DNA from: Immersiella caudata | Lineage: Eukaryota > Ascomycota > Sordariomycetes > Sordariales > Lasiosphaeriaceae | Length of the DNA stretch: 64,000 bases | Assembly (NCBI GenBank): GCA_030512335.1 | Contig: JAULSU010000004.1 | Location: 3,472,001-3,536,000 of the forward strand | Direction: 5' to 3' | Shown here: in pieces, positions 54,202 through 64,000 of the stretch | How the letters are laid out: each line of letters begins with the position of its first letter | Numbering within the stretch: the first letter of the stretch is position 1 | Notes under the pieces: model-generated | Told to the model about the DNA's origin: nothing | Databases searched by the model: none | The model's input: only the letters and a program-made list of their open reading frames with translations | Translations under genes and position numbers: made by a program

Positions 54202-54886
54202 GATACGGCATCGAGCGGTATGGCGCCGGGAGTTGGGCTTTATACCACTGGGTGCGGGTTTGTTGGCTTTGTTTACTTTGCTGCTCGGCGCGGACGGGAG
54301 GCATGCCTTGACGGGTTACGATGGGATGAATGGAAGCATAGGTAATGGGGCAGATCAATAGAAGAACGACGAGAACCTTGCCGTGCTGACCAAAGCTGCC
54401 ATGCAAAGTGACTCAAGTGGTGACAAACAAGTAGGGATGTCGCGACAGCATCAGCGTAACCGAGGAACCGAGGGCCATCAGATGATGGTTCAAAAAGGGC
54501 CCAAAATGTGCAAAATTGTACCTCCCCTCATTCCGTGGCTTAACCATTGCACAGCGTAACCAGAACCCCCTATATAACATGCTCTCACCCTCCACTCCCA
54601 AGGTATACGCGCCTCAAAACCGTCATGCCGTCAGCGACTCAGGATGTAGTGGTGCTGATGATAACCATTCCCCCTTACCCATTTGTAATCTCATTGTTCT
54701 TCTTTCGCCCCTATCCTTAGCCTCGTCTTCCAAGCTCGATGTGGTACTTCCATTGAACCACAACAGTAAGCTGCTCTAGCGAGACATGAATAGGCGACGC
54801 TTGGTGAGACGAGGAATCAACCTCTGTTCTCAACATTTGTTAGTTGGCGACAACCCACCCGTGATGCCAGCGGAAGAGACTCACCC
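54202..54886. other. Intergenic stretch between convergent genes
   Basis: About 685 bp. No supported gene. Confidence 0.4.
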
Positions 54887-55531
54887 CTAGGTCAAAGGGA
54901 CGTGTTCGCCCCGCTCAACATCAGCAGGAGCTACAACCGGCGTCTCCTTAGTCTTCTTTTTAGACGAGCAGGAATCGCAGGCCGCGATAATACTCCCCAA
55001 CACGGCTACTATGACGATGCCGATGGTCAAGAGTACTGCAAGGTAGGAAACCCATCTCCAGAGCTACTTCCAGAATGACTCAGACTCAGTTGCACTTGCG
55101 ACGGCGCTGGCGATGAGCTTTGCGACCGGTTCGGGGCAATGGTAGCTGGGGTAGACTTCGTCTCGAAACGGCTCAGCCATGCCGCAGAACCCGTGGGCTA
55201 TGTACTGATCGAAGACGGCCTTGCTGCTGGTCTTGATAACTTCGAAGCCCTCTGTGTGCACGATGATGTCCCATGTCTGCTCTGCGGCCTCCTTCATGAT
55301 GGCGCTGTGATGAATCGGGTGTTTGGTCTTGCGGCGCGATGTAGGAAGTGATGATTCCAGAATTCTGGCGGGAATGCGGAAGGATGACGATGTCTGGTTT
55401 CTGGAGGGAAGATGATCACGTTTATCATTGTCAAGCTCTTGACAGAAACCCCACCAGCTGCCCGAGGCACTCCTCTCCAGTGCATAGCACGTTGAAGCCA
55501 AATTCCGTAGCTGGCAGGAGACGTCCATCAC
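54887..55531 (-). pseudogene. Membrane-protein gene of unknown family broken by one in-frame TAG
   Basis: One minus-strand frame carries TWDIIVHTEGFEVIKTSS, FDQYIAHGFCGMAEPFRDEV, YPSYHCPEPVAKLIASAVAS and SESFWK, then TAG (55064-55066). Without a change of frame it continues LWRWVSYLAVLLTIGIVIVA, VLGSIIAACDSCSSKKKTKE and EHVPLT to a stop at 54887-54889. The piece after the TAG is a clean membrane helix plus basic stop-transfer, so the stop most likely replaced Gln (CAG to TAG, a C-to-T change in CpA). A 32-nt intron over the TAG would be too short and out of phase. The N-terminal part (Cys-rich, MDVSCQLRNLASTCYALER) has no signal peptide in frame, so an upstream exon or intron is missing. Confidence 0.6.
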
Positions 55532-55777
55532 CCGAAGCCACGTCGCCCATACGGTCTTGCCTTCAGCACGTTGGCGCCGCGACAGCTCGGGGCCGAGCCT
55601 GGAGTCTGGAAGCGAAACTCAAAAGATTGAGAGCGGGCGCCAAAGCGCACGGAGAGATGAGACGGTCATGGCAAGTTCATCGATTAGGCCAGCGGCGTAC
55701 CACAAAAATAAAACTACTCAGAAGCATTACTGTCCTACGCATATTGGGTGTCACGACCCTCCAATCCCGATGCCTGC

Positions 55778-56425
55778 TCAGAATGTGCACATCTCATCCT
55801 TGCCCTTCGCCTTGCCAATGTCGATCTTGTAGCCCCGTTCGTCCTCGATCCAGCCAGAGACATAGGGCTTGCGCGGCAGTGTCGGGTTGACTTTGCAAGT
55901 ATCAAACAGCCATTGAGAGTGATCTCCAAGCTCCCGGCACGGGATCTCAATGCGTTCTTTCTTTTCGTTGCAAAGCCAGAGGCCGCAATTCTTACTGCAG
56001 GCCATGCGCTTGCACTGCCCAGGCTCGGCGACACACATTTCGCTGCGTGCCCTCAGACTAGCAGTAATCGTCTGAACGGCACGGCCGTAGCAAAGCGGTC
56101 GGCCGGTGTTGCCGCATTGGTGATCCTGGCTCATGTCAGCGGCGAACGAGGAGGGGCCTGGAGAGATTAGGGCGTGCCTTGACTCCCAGCGCGCCTCGAG
56201 GTTCGACAACCAGTTCCATATTAGTGGTATTCCAATGATCGAGGATCAAGGGGTCCAGAGCAGCGTCGGCGGCATTGTGGTGGCTCGGCAACGCCTGTTT
56301 GTGAAGTGGTCAGCGGTGCTATGATTGTGGGTGGGACCAAGGGTTAACGCTGGGCGAAGGCGTACTTGAACGTCGAGAGCCGCCCACAGAAGAGCCGAAG
56401 TCAGCGCAGCGGAGGAGAAATACAT
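55778..56425 (-). CDS. Small secreted ten-cysteine protein
   Basis: Exons 56425-56366 (signal peptide, MYFSSAALTSALLWAALDVQ), 56294-56211 and 56125-55778. The first intron (71 nt, GTACGC...AACAG) is clear. The second (56210-56126) was chosen because it is in phase, has CTAATC/CTGAC branch candidates and ends GCCAG; its donor could also be GTCGAA three bases on. The mature part of about 140 residues holds ten cysteines (HQC, PLC, EMC, GQC, MAC, KNC, WLC, IPC, DTC, EMC), with GQCKRMACSKNCGLWLCNE being typical of a disulphide-rich fold. I do not recognise the family. Effector-like by size and composition only. Confidence 0.65.
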
Positions 56426-57246
56426 GGCGAGATGAGGCGATGTAGGACAGTTGAATCCAAGTAGCGTGGGCAAGGAATGGTGGCTCTGGTGATGCTGGGT
56501 CTGGTCTGTGGATGAAACAGGAGATATCACTGTGTCGAAATACGATGAAGACGGTGGATGGCTGATCTGGGAGTTTGGAGACCGAAGGTCGTTTTAAAAG
56601 ACTGCTTATTGGAGAAGATAAGTCTTCCAACGCGCGCTTGCTATGTTTCCCGGGGAAGAGGAAGGTCTGGGGGTCCTCGCGGGGCAGGAGTGGGACACTG
56701 AGTCCTGGCAGACATGTGTGTGCCCTCCGAAAAAGGCTCAACAATGAACCTTAATGCCTTTCCCCGGAAAACAACTCAATGGGAACGCCATGATAGATGT
56801 GGCGCTGTAAGATCTTGGCACCGATGTTGGGATCGGATTCTCGTGTGTTGCTGGGCGCGCTGCTGTGAACCCACGACCTAGGGTTTCTAGGTTAGGTTTG
56901 CTGCACTGGCTTCAGCCAGGGCGAGACGTTACGCCGTAGGCAAGAGAGACGATTCCCAATCGCAACCACCTGTCGAGAGCAGTTGCCTCCGATCCGGCAG
57001 TACCTGGGGGCCGTGTAGGAGATCCTGAGCACCGGAAGGTGGCGCTTGCAGCGGGCATCCGGCCGGTCTGCTGTCTGTACGGCCGAGAATGGATAGACAA
57101 TTGCCTTCATGGCGGACCAAGTTTTTCGAAACGTAGAGGCCGCGTTCTAGGTTGAAGATAAAAGGTCTCAATTGCGGATTCGTTGTCGTGGGCATCGCAT
57201 GCGACTGCTACCGCGTCCAATACGCCCATCATGCCGTTCTGTCTGT
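56426..57246. other. Intergenic stretch
   Basis: About 820 bp upstream of the ten-cysteine gene and downstream of the phosphatase gene. It should hold the former's promoter. No gene supported. Confidence 0.4.
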
Positions 57247-57807
57247 CTACCCCCAATACCCGTCTTGCCAAAGCTCTTTGCGATATCCCTCCGTGAGCCG
57301 CTCGTCTGTGCTGTACTCTTCTTGCCATCCGACGAAGCCCCGATCCAGGACAACCACTTTCTGCTTCACTGGCTTGGTGCTGTTGCCCCCAGCGGTTCCG
57401 TCTTTTGCGTCGCTCTCTGCCGCCCCGCTAGAGGGTAGCAGTCGCTCCCGCTCACGAATGTATCGCAAGGCTGCACTAGGCCCGCGCTGTTGCGAGAGCG
57501 CGCAGTGGAACACGACCGTCTCCTTGTCTTGAAGCTTGCGGACGAGCGTAGGAAGCATGGCGTCGAGGCTGCGCGACGGGGCGTTCTGGGCGCCCTTGAT
57601 GTGCCCGCCAATGTAGTCTACAAAAAAACAAGGGATTAGTACGAGAGACGCCAGAACGTAAGGGTCAACAGCCAGAGAGTGTCACATGCCATCATCGCGC
57701 ACGTCCACGATGGCGATGGTGGGGTCGCCCGCGGTCGCTGCCTGTGCGAGAATGAGCTTGGACAGCGTTGCAGCTGAGACGCGCTCTAGCGTGCCGATTG
57801 TAGCCAT
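57247..57807 (-). CDS. CDC25/rhodanese-type small phosphatase (Ych1/Ibp1- or arsenate-reductase-like)
   Basis: Exons 57807-57690 and 57617-57247; 162 residues, the usual size. Exon 1 has the start of the rhodanese fold (TIAIVDVRDD) and exon 2 continues YIGGHIKGAQNAPS. The active-site loop is HCALSQQRGPSAA, a Cys-x5-Arg loop of the CDC25 class, with KQKVVVLDRGFVGWQ after it. Members are protein phosphatases or arsenate reductases; the loop alone does not decide between them. The intron (57689-57618) must start GCATGT: splicing at the nearby GT would be out of phase and lose DYIGGH, so this is a GC-AG intron ending TTTGTAG. An insertion of about 20 residues (SSGAAESDAKDGTAGG) follows the loop. 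Confidence 0.85.
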
Positions 57808-58908
57808 CGTGCGGCGCAGACAGTAAACCGCGGTTGAAATGCTGTGCCGTGGATACAACAAGAGGCGCAACTTGAATCGCCCGTGGGCTCTCTCGGTCGG
57901 GCGCTGCGCGCTGCGGGGAGGGCATTCAGGGGTTGAGGTTGGTTGGCAGAGCGCGGGGTTCGGGGTTGTTGCAACAACTGGTGACTTGGCCCGTGCGTGC
58001 GCCGGAAGCCCGTTTGCCCAGCCGCCAGGATGTCGATCGGCCGTGCATCACTAACTTTAACGCCTTCTTCAGAACCAACGAACGACTTGCTAAACTCAAT
58101 CCTTCTTAGAGCGTATCTCCTCACCAGGTTTACCACAATGCCATCGCAAACAATCGACCAAAAGAAATCGAGAGGATTAGGGAAATCCTAACCCACGTCC
58201 CCGTGTTTCAGTCGCGTGGAGCAAAGCCACCACGTCGAAGCCTCTTTTTCGCACCAAGATGCCACCGTCGAGTCAGCAAGACATCGTTGGATGGCGCGCT
58301 TAGACGGCAGAACCCTGGAAACCCAGCTGTGCTTTGCATAGCGATCTACTATCACATTCCGAATCACACTGCCGGTTGCGACCGAGCGTGGGAGCTGATA
58401 CCCCAATCGCATCCCCCATTTCCTGCGAGCCCGCGTCACAGGCCCGAATAAGGCTTGGGAGGTTGCGCCACGAACTGGGCTGAGGGCTGTGGCCTGCGCA
58501 AGAACTAGGGGGCAGGAGCTTTCGTCTGAACAATAACGTCACGTTTTTGACCCCTTTGTCAAGTCGGTCAGGGCCTCAGCAGTTTCGGCGTGTTTCTGGT
58601 CAGTGCTGCCGGTGGCCGTCAAATCAGGAAATCGGACGAAGGCTTGGCTCTCCGCCTTCCGTGTCAGTTCCGGGCAACTTGCGATTGCCTTGTCTGTTTT
58701 CAGGTTCCACTATTCCCGAGCGCGTCTACCGAAAGTCCCGGCAAGCGTCGTGCTCGACTCAGAGTGTTACGCCGAGTAGCAGCGCTGCGCGTTGCTCACC
58801 TTGTCTTCTGGAGGTCATTAGCCTGGTCTTGTTTCTCAATGTCTATCCGTTTTGTTATGTTGGCAGAATGCCACTCATGTTGGTGGCATTCCCCAACTAC
58901 AACACACC
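57808..58908. promoter_or_regulatory. Divergent intergenic region
   Basis: About 1.1 kb between the phosphatase gene (minus) and the mucin-like gene (plus). It should contain both promoters; no gene supported. Confidence 0.4.
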
Positions 58909-60443
58909 ATGGCAAAACGACGACGATTATCTCTCCTATCTCTGTTATGCGCGGCGCTTGCCTCCTCGCACCAAGTGATGGGGCAAACCACCTTAGGAAT
59001 TGGAGCCGCTGTCCGGAGTGCGGCCCAACATCGCGTGGGTGGGCTCTCTGTTCAACTGATTGGGAACCTCACGCCGGCCACCACGCCAACCGGCCTGACG
59101 CCAGCGTCTCCCATGCCCGACATGGAGACGAGATCATTCCATGGACCGCCATGCGAGATCACAGCCGCCCCGGTCCTCGAAAACTTTCGCCGGCAGGTGA
59201 ACGACAAGGTAGTGACGATAGTGTTCCTCAGCAGCGCACTCTCATCGGCGAACTCACACGCCGCTGCCATGTCCCAAAGCCTCACTTCGTCGATCAGTCA
59301 ACTTCAAGCTTCGGCAAGTTCCCTGTCATCGTCGGCCTCCAGTGCCATATTATCTGTCCAGGCGTCTGCGTCGAGAGCTCTTGACGCGGCCGAGTCCTCG
59401 GCTTCTGATGCGGTGTTCCTGGCCGAAGAGTCCGCGTCAAGCAGGATCAGCGAGATCCTTGCCCTGGCAAGTATTTCTGCTATGCCAACACCTCCGCCTG
59501 CCAACGCAACAACGTACAGAGTATGTGACCAGCCCATTCATAGAGACTACCCAGTCCTCAGGCTGACGCCTCTTAGGCACAAGCTCTAGCATCACCACAA
59601 TCCAACTCTGTGTCTGTCGCGATCGTTGCCATCGCGATCGTGGCCTCGATCGTGGGTTCGACGCTACTTTCGATCCTGGGGTTTTGGATCTTTGTGAAGC
59701 GCCGTGGAGCGAAGAAGAAGCAAGAGGAGCAGCAACTGGAGCAGCAAAAATGCCAGGATGAGGAAGTCCACGTCAGCGCAGCCCTTGACCGGGCTATTGT
59801 CAGTTATATCGCCAAGGAGTCACCGCCGACAAGTCCTGACAGTCAAGGACTTGGACCATCACCGACCATCGAGGGCGTCCTGTCGAACGAACCACTGCCG
59901 ATGTTCTTTGCCCCTCCACCACGTTCAGTCCATCGGCCACTCCCACCACCTCACCTATCAGCTTCATTGGCTCCATCAAAAAGTCCTTCACATGGCCCGA
60001 TCTATCGCACCCACACTCGATCACACTCAACAGGATCGATACTAACCTCCCCGCCTCGGGGCTCGCAACCTCCCAGCCGGCACATCCGAACACATTCGGC
60101 GCCAAAATCACCACCCAGAATCTCTCTTCAAACGGCAGGAAATGCCATACCACGGCCATCCCCACCTGGGCCACCGCCAACCGGGCCTCTGCCCCAGCTT
60201 CCAAGCACCACCTACGTTCATCGAAAGCCCTCACGAAAGAAGGTCATCGAAGACGAGGAGCAAACCTATGGCGCAATCATTACCCGACCGTTGACCAACA
60301 CCAGCGCTCCCTCGCCAGTATGTGACAAGGCACCGATGCCTCCTACCGCAGAAGGCGAATATGATACCGCTTCACGATCGGAGAGGAGGGACCCGAACTG
60401 GCCCCTGACTGGAACACAGTTGAATGGGCCACAGTGGCTCTGA
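58909..60443 (+). CDS. Single-pass membrane protein with a Ser/Ala-rich ectodomain
   Basis: Exons 58909-59520 and 59577-60443 join in phase 0 across a 56-nt intron (GTATGT...CTTAG); 492 residues. It has a signal peptide (MAKRRRLSLLSLLCAALASS), then a small domain with one visible Cys. A Ser/Ala-rich heptad-like region (about 110-190, for example SSLSSSASSAILSVQASAS) follows, then the helix VAIVAIAIVASIVGSTLLSI with a basic stop-transfer (VKRRGAKKKQ). The cytosolic tail is long and Pro/Ser-rich. The layout is that of fungal surface sensors and mucin-like proteins. No WSC or enzymatic domain is seen. Start chosen at the ATG that begins the signal peptide. Confidence 0.75.
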
Positions 60444-61644
60444 GGGCCAGGTAGCATGGTGTGCTTGCATTACGACTGGCGAACACGGGGCGGCAATATC
60501 TCTAAGCGGAGAGTTTGGTGGCACATACATCATGATTCTGCATCGTTTTGTGCACTATTGGTAATGTTCTTCATAACTTGGTCAGGGACAATGCGCTGGC
60601 TGGAATTTTTAGCGCGGGGAGCTTTGGCGTTCCATGCTTCAGAGGCTGTAGGTAAACACACGGAGCTACAATCTAGATCTGCATTGAAACAATTCCATTC
60701 CCTCGTATCGCAAACTACTCAGCTCGGAGCTTGGGACCTCAAACGCATTGTGTCAGAGATGGCTGTGGCGCCGGCATTGGTTGGTACTGGGTGAATGTGA
60801 GCTGGTGGGGGTGGTCTGGGCGTCAACCTCGCCGCACATTCGGCAGCTCCCGCAGAGTCAACCAGCCAAAAGCTGAGAGCTCCCGCTCTCCAAGGAATGC
60901 AGAGTCGGGACGTGAATTGACTGGCTCCCTCGCGAAGCCAGGCGCGGTGGTGGGGATCGCTGGGTTGGGCCCTAACAGCCTTGACAGTGTCGGGTGAATA
61001 CCATTATCGGGACCAGAGTGCGCAGCCTGAGAGAAATGTTATCGCAAGTGATCCGTTCCGAATTGTCGTGGGTGGGTGGACCGCAGAGATAGAGGCTTGA
61101 TGGCAGCCAGACAAGACGATGCAACGTGGGCTGGCAGCTGTTTGCTTGCACGTGAAAGCTGGCCATTTCCGGCTGGTTCAAGATTCTTGTGTGGGAGCGG
61201 GCGGGCTGATGACGACAAACGTTTGGGCGGAGCTTGGTCACGACGGTGGGCGACCGGTGAAACCAGCGGCAAACCTGCCCACTTCCCTTCAAAAAACTTG
61301 AACCGTATCTGATTCCTCCGGTACAAGCCTCTACTTCTTCAGATCCCGACGTCCACGCTGTTTCCACCATCGTTGTCGCGCATTCAAGAGTTGATCCAAA
61401 AGCTCAAGAAGTTGCAAGCTGAGCCGAAATCCACCAGCGACGTCAGACCCCTGCTTCCCTGATCGACGCACCGACCACACAAATTCCCCAGCCTTGACGT
61501 GAACAGCACCATCCTTTCCCCAAATTCACCAGCCACCTCCCACCACTTCGATCACGAGAAAGCCGCACCAAAAGCTCGCCGAGACGACGTATTGCGCCTT
61601 CATCGATTCCCGAGAATATTCTGCAGCTGTAACACACTATCGCG
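60444..61644. other. Intergenic stretch
   Basis: About 1.2 kb. No supported gene; the right end should be the promoter and leader of the nucleoporin gene. Confidence 0.4.
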
Positions 61645-62818
61645 ATGGCTCCTTTACCACCAGCCGACCTGCCGCTGAGCCAGAGACTGGCCCGGCTCGC
61701 TCAGACATTGCAGTGTACGTGTCCCATCCTGTCGCTGGAGCCCCGCTTCTTGATTCTTTGAAGGCGCGCAGCTGCTAACCTTGATCGCACACACAGTTGC
61801 TTGGTTCGCCGGGTATGTCTAACATCATCAATGGCATCTCTTTCATTCTCAACATCTGCGGGTTTCCGTTGCGAGGGGTGCAGATCTGCCGCCCGCATCT
61901 CCCACTCTGCCTCAGGCCAGGCTCGCAGGACGACCGGGAGCTCCACGCACCGTCCGTGACATGCAGTTTGCTAACCTTGCACCCTCTCCAGACACGCCAC
62001 GCTCATACTCTGCATCTTCCGATATTCGCTGTCATGGATTCGCTTCAACTACTACAGCGGCATGGCCCAGTTCTGCTATCGCCTCACTTTCTTATCAGCC
62101 GCTGCGACGTACGGTATCGTAGTTTACAAGACATGGCGTGCCCGCCAAAAGCAGGGCGCCAGGCAGCCTGGCCCCCTAGGCTTCCTCTCTGACGAGAACA
62201 TTCAATACCTTTGTATGTATACTCTGGGCACAGAATGTGGTGCATATGCTAACAAACCAAAAAGTGATGGCCATAGTCTGGCTCTTCATGCCGCAGTACC
62301 CCCTCGCCATGCTCCCCTATGGCATCTACTCGGTCTTCCACGTCGCGACGTACACCCGCGCGAACTTGATCCCGACCGTTATTCCCCCCACCAAGATCCC
62401 TGCTCAGGCCGGTGCCTCGCCCAACGCTAAAGCCCAGTACGTACAGCACCCGCTTTCGGATGCCATCGGCTCTTTCGTCAAGAAGTACTACGACTCGTCG
62501 ATGTCGATTGTCTCCGGCCTTGAGATCGTGCTCTGGATCCGCCTCTTGCTGGGAGCTATTTTGTTCCAGCGTCGCTCGTGGATCCTCCTCGCCGTCTACA
62601 CCGCCTTCCTCCGTGCCCGTTTCGCTCAGAGCACACACGTCCAGAACTCGTTCACCCAGTTTGAGGCGCGCATCGACAACTTGATTGGTGCCCAGGGCAC
62701 CCCTCCTGCGGCTCGCCAAGTCTGGGATGGTGTCAAGAACGGAGCGAGACAGTTCCACGCTGCGACGGACGTTAATAAGTACGTCAACGGCGCTGCCGCC
62801 CCGAAGAAGGCTGAGTAA
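61645..62818 (+). CDS. Pom33/TMEM33-family transmembrane nucleoporin
   Basis: Four exons: 61645-61714, 61797-61812 (16 nt), 61992-62212 and 62265-62818; 286 residues. The join reads LAQTLQ-FAWFAG-HATLILCIFRYSLSW, with all phases consistent. Membrane segments follow: the FAWFAGHATLILCIF region, LTFLSAAATYGIVVY, MAIVWLFMPQYPLAMLPYGIY (a strongly conserved stretch of the family) and IRLLLGAILFQRRSWILLAV. The soluble C-terminal part (FEARIDNLIGAQGTPPAARQ) ends with a lysine. Pom33 and Tts1 act at the ER and nuclear envelope, in pore-complex biogenesis and ER shaping. The 16-nt second exon is the notable feature: automatic gene finders may skip it. Confidence 0.9.
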
Positions 62819-63597
62819 ACTCGATCGCATTGGCGGATATTCGACCAGACACAGATGCTTCTCGCTTGGAACAGCGACCTGAGCAGGATAGGGCGTGGCC
62901 CGATAGTGCGGAACTTGGGTACATAGTGGCACTGGTCACGAAAACTGGGCTTTCATCGGAAGCATCAAGCAGCGCGCAACCGTGGCCCCCAAAGATGTAG
63001 GATGTACGGTCAGCCTATCCGTATTGGTAATGGCGCAGATGCGGAGAAGCAGCTCGCGTTTCTTAGGCTGTCAAATTACTACTGGAGGAGTTTGGGGGGC
63101 GCATGAGACAGGGCAAGGAAGACGGGCTCGACTTGTTGGCTTTGGCAATAATTTGATCATGATTATCCTCAGCTGTGTATCTGTCTTGGGTTTAAGCGAA
63201 CCGTTCCATTGGCTCTGCTAACACGTATCATCGGTAACACGCCAGACGGCCGATATTTGCAACGATCTGGGGTAATTGAGCAGCGATGCCGACGCTGCGC
63301 TGTTTGTAAACCCCACCTGTGCTTGCTCCACAGTGAGCCCCTCCAAAGGAACCAGCCTATGACGTCGTTTCTCACACGCATTGAGGGCGCACCATCCAGG
63401 CCGTTCTAGGCCCATCACTTGCTGCCTGTGGCGAGCTGCCATCTGAGTCCTCTTCTGTGTTTCCAGGACCTTGATCCTTGGCGGCGGGATTTCCTCTGTA
63501 GCCATCTGCTTAATTCGACCTCGTGGTTCGCCCGTTTGCCGGTCCCTGCGCCTGTTGCGCTCTTTCAGCACCGCGATCTGCATTTCCGCCTCGTGCG
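62819..63597. other. Intergenic stretch
   Basis: About 780 bp. No supported gene; it should include the promoter of the PTEN-like gene. Confidence 0.4.
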
Positions 63598-64000
63598 ATG
63601 GCCTCCCTTCTTCGCCAGATCGTCGCCGGTCCGCGAGCCAAACACGAGGAGACCGGTCTCGACCTCTGCTATGTGACGTCCAAGATCATCGCGACGTCAG
63701 TCCAATCCCCTTCTCATGCCATGCCCCCTTCCTGCCCTGGACTGACACCGTCGCAACATCCAGTTCCGGCCCCTCGCAGACATACCCGCAGCGCGCATAC
63801 CGCAACCCTCTCGACAGACTTGTTTCCTTCCTCGACGCGAAGCACGGCGATGGCTGGGCGATTTGGGAGTTTCGCGCTGAAGGGACGGGATACCCTGATG
63901 AAGCGGTGTACAATCGGATTAGGCACTACCCCTGGCCGGATCATCATCCGCCCCCGTTTAGGATTGTGCCGATGATCATGGCGAGTATGAGGAATTGGCT
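63598..64000 (+). CDS. PTEN/Tep1-like lipid phosphatase, 5' part
   Basis: Exon 1 is 63598-63695 (MASLLRQIVAGPRAKHEETG, LDLCYVTSKIIAT). A 68-nt intron (GTCAGT...ATCCAG) follows, and exon 2 starts at 63764 and runs off the window. The joined protein reads YRNPLDRLVSFLDAKHGDGW, AIWEFRAEGTGYP, HYPWPDHHPPPFRIVPMI. Position for position this follows the N-terminus of PTEN (YRN.ID.VV.FLD.KH, YPF.DH.PP). PTEN removes the 3-phosphate of phosphatidylinositol 3,4,5-trisphosphate. The catalytic HCxxGxxR loop would lie just beyond the right edge, so activity cannot be judged here. Confidence 0.85.

Overview
The window is nuclear DNA of a filamentous ascomycete (Pezizomycotina, most likely a sordariomycete). 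Genes are compact, with spliceosomal introns of about 50-180 nt, GTRNGT-type donors and CTAAC-like branch sites. The families are typical of such fungi: HET, DUF3176, small cysteine-rich secreted proteins, a Zn2Cys6 protein, an Hsp70-like ATPase, an ankyrin protein, an F-box protein, a cytochrome P450 and a secreted tyrosinase. Coordinates of spliced genes were worked out by hand from frame, splice consensus and protein continuity; none is backed by transcripts.

Layout. 1-10 kb: the 5' part of a tyrosinase gene, a start-less relic of a secreted protein, a two-module cysteine-rich secreted protein, a decayed MULE/FAR1-type transposase, a long AAG microsatellite, and a protein with its Zn2Cys6 finger at the extreme C-terminus. 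10-19 kb: an Hsp70-like ATPase with a GC-AG intron, then a gene-poor accessory stretch holding a decayed fragment that reads as a bacterial sugar-ABC-transporter solute-binding protein beside a 21-base poly-C run. 19-34 kb: two cell-surface or membrane proteins, an ankyrin gene with a frame problem at a 7-base homopolymer, an acidic orphan, a 6-Cys secreted protein, a gene with a heptapeptide repeat, and a membrane-anchored short-chain dehydrogenase. 35-43 kb: a broken DUF3176 gene, a single-pass membrane protein, a 17-bp perfect inverted repeat, a P450 with a stop just before its haem loop, a small relic with two Gln-to-stop changes, and an intact sedoheptulose-bisphosphatase-like gene. 44-64 kb: a SUMO-interaction-motif protein with a degenerate HAD fold, an F-box protein, a frameshifted HET gene, several surface or secreted proteins (one with a nonsense codon), a CDC25/rhodanese-type phosphatase with a second GC-AG intron, a mucin-like membrane protein, a Pom33/TMEM33 nucleoporin with a 16-nt micro-exon, and the start of a PTEN-like phosphatase.

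The genes do not form a pathway or a biosynthetic cluster. The right end (about 57-64 kb) and the SBPase gene look like conserved housekeeping DNA. Most of the rest is accessory, with self/non-self (HET), secreted and membrane genes, many disrupted by one or two lesions. The features most worth checking are the bacterial-type transporter fragment, the recurrent single-lesion disruptions (many explicable as C:G to T:A changes), and the two introns sharing the non-canonical donor GCATGT.
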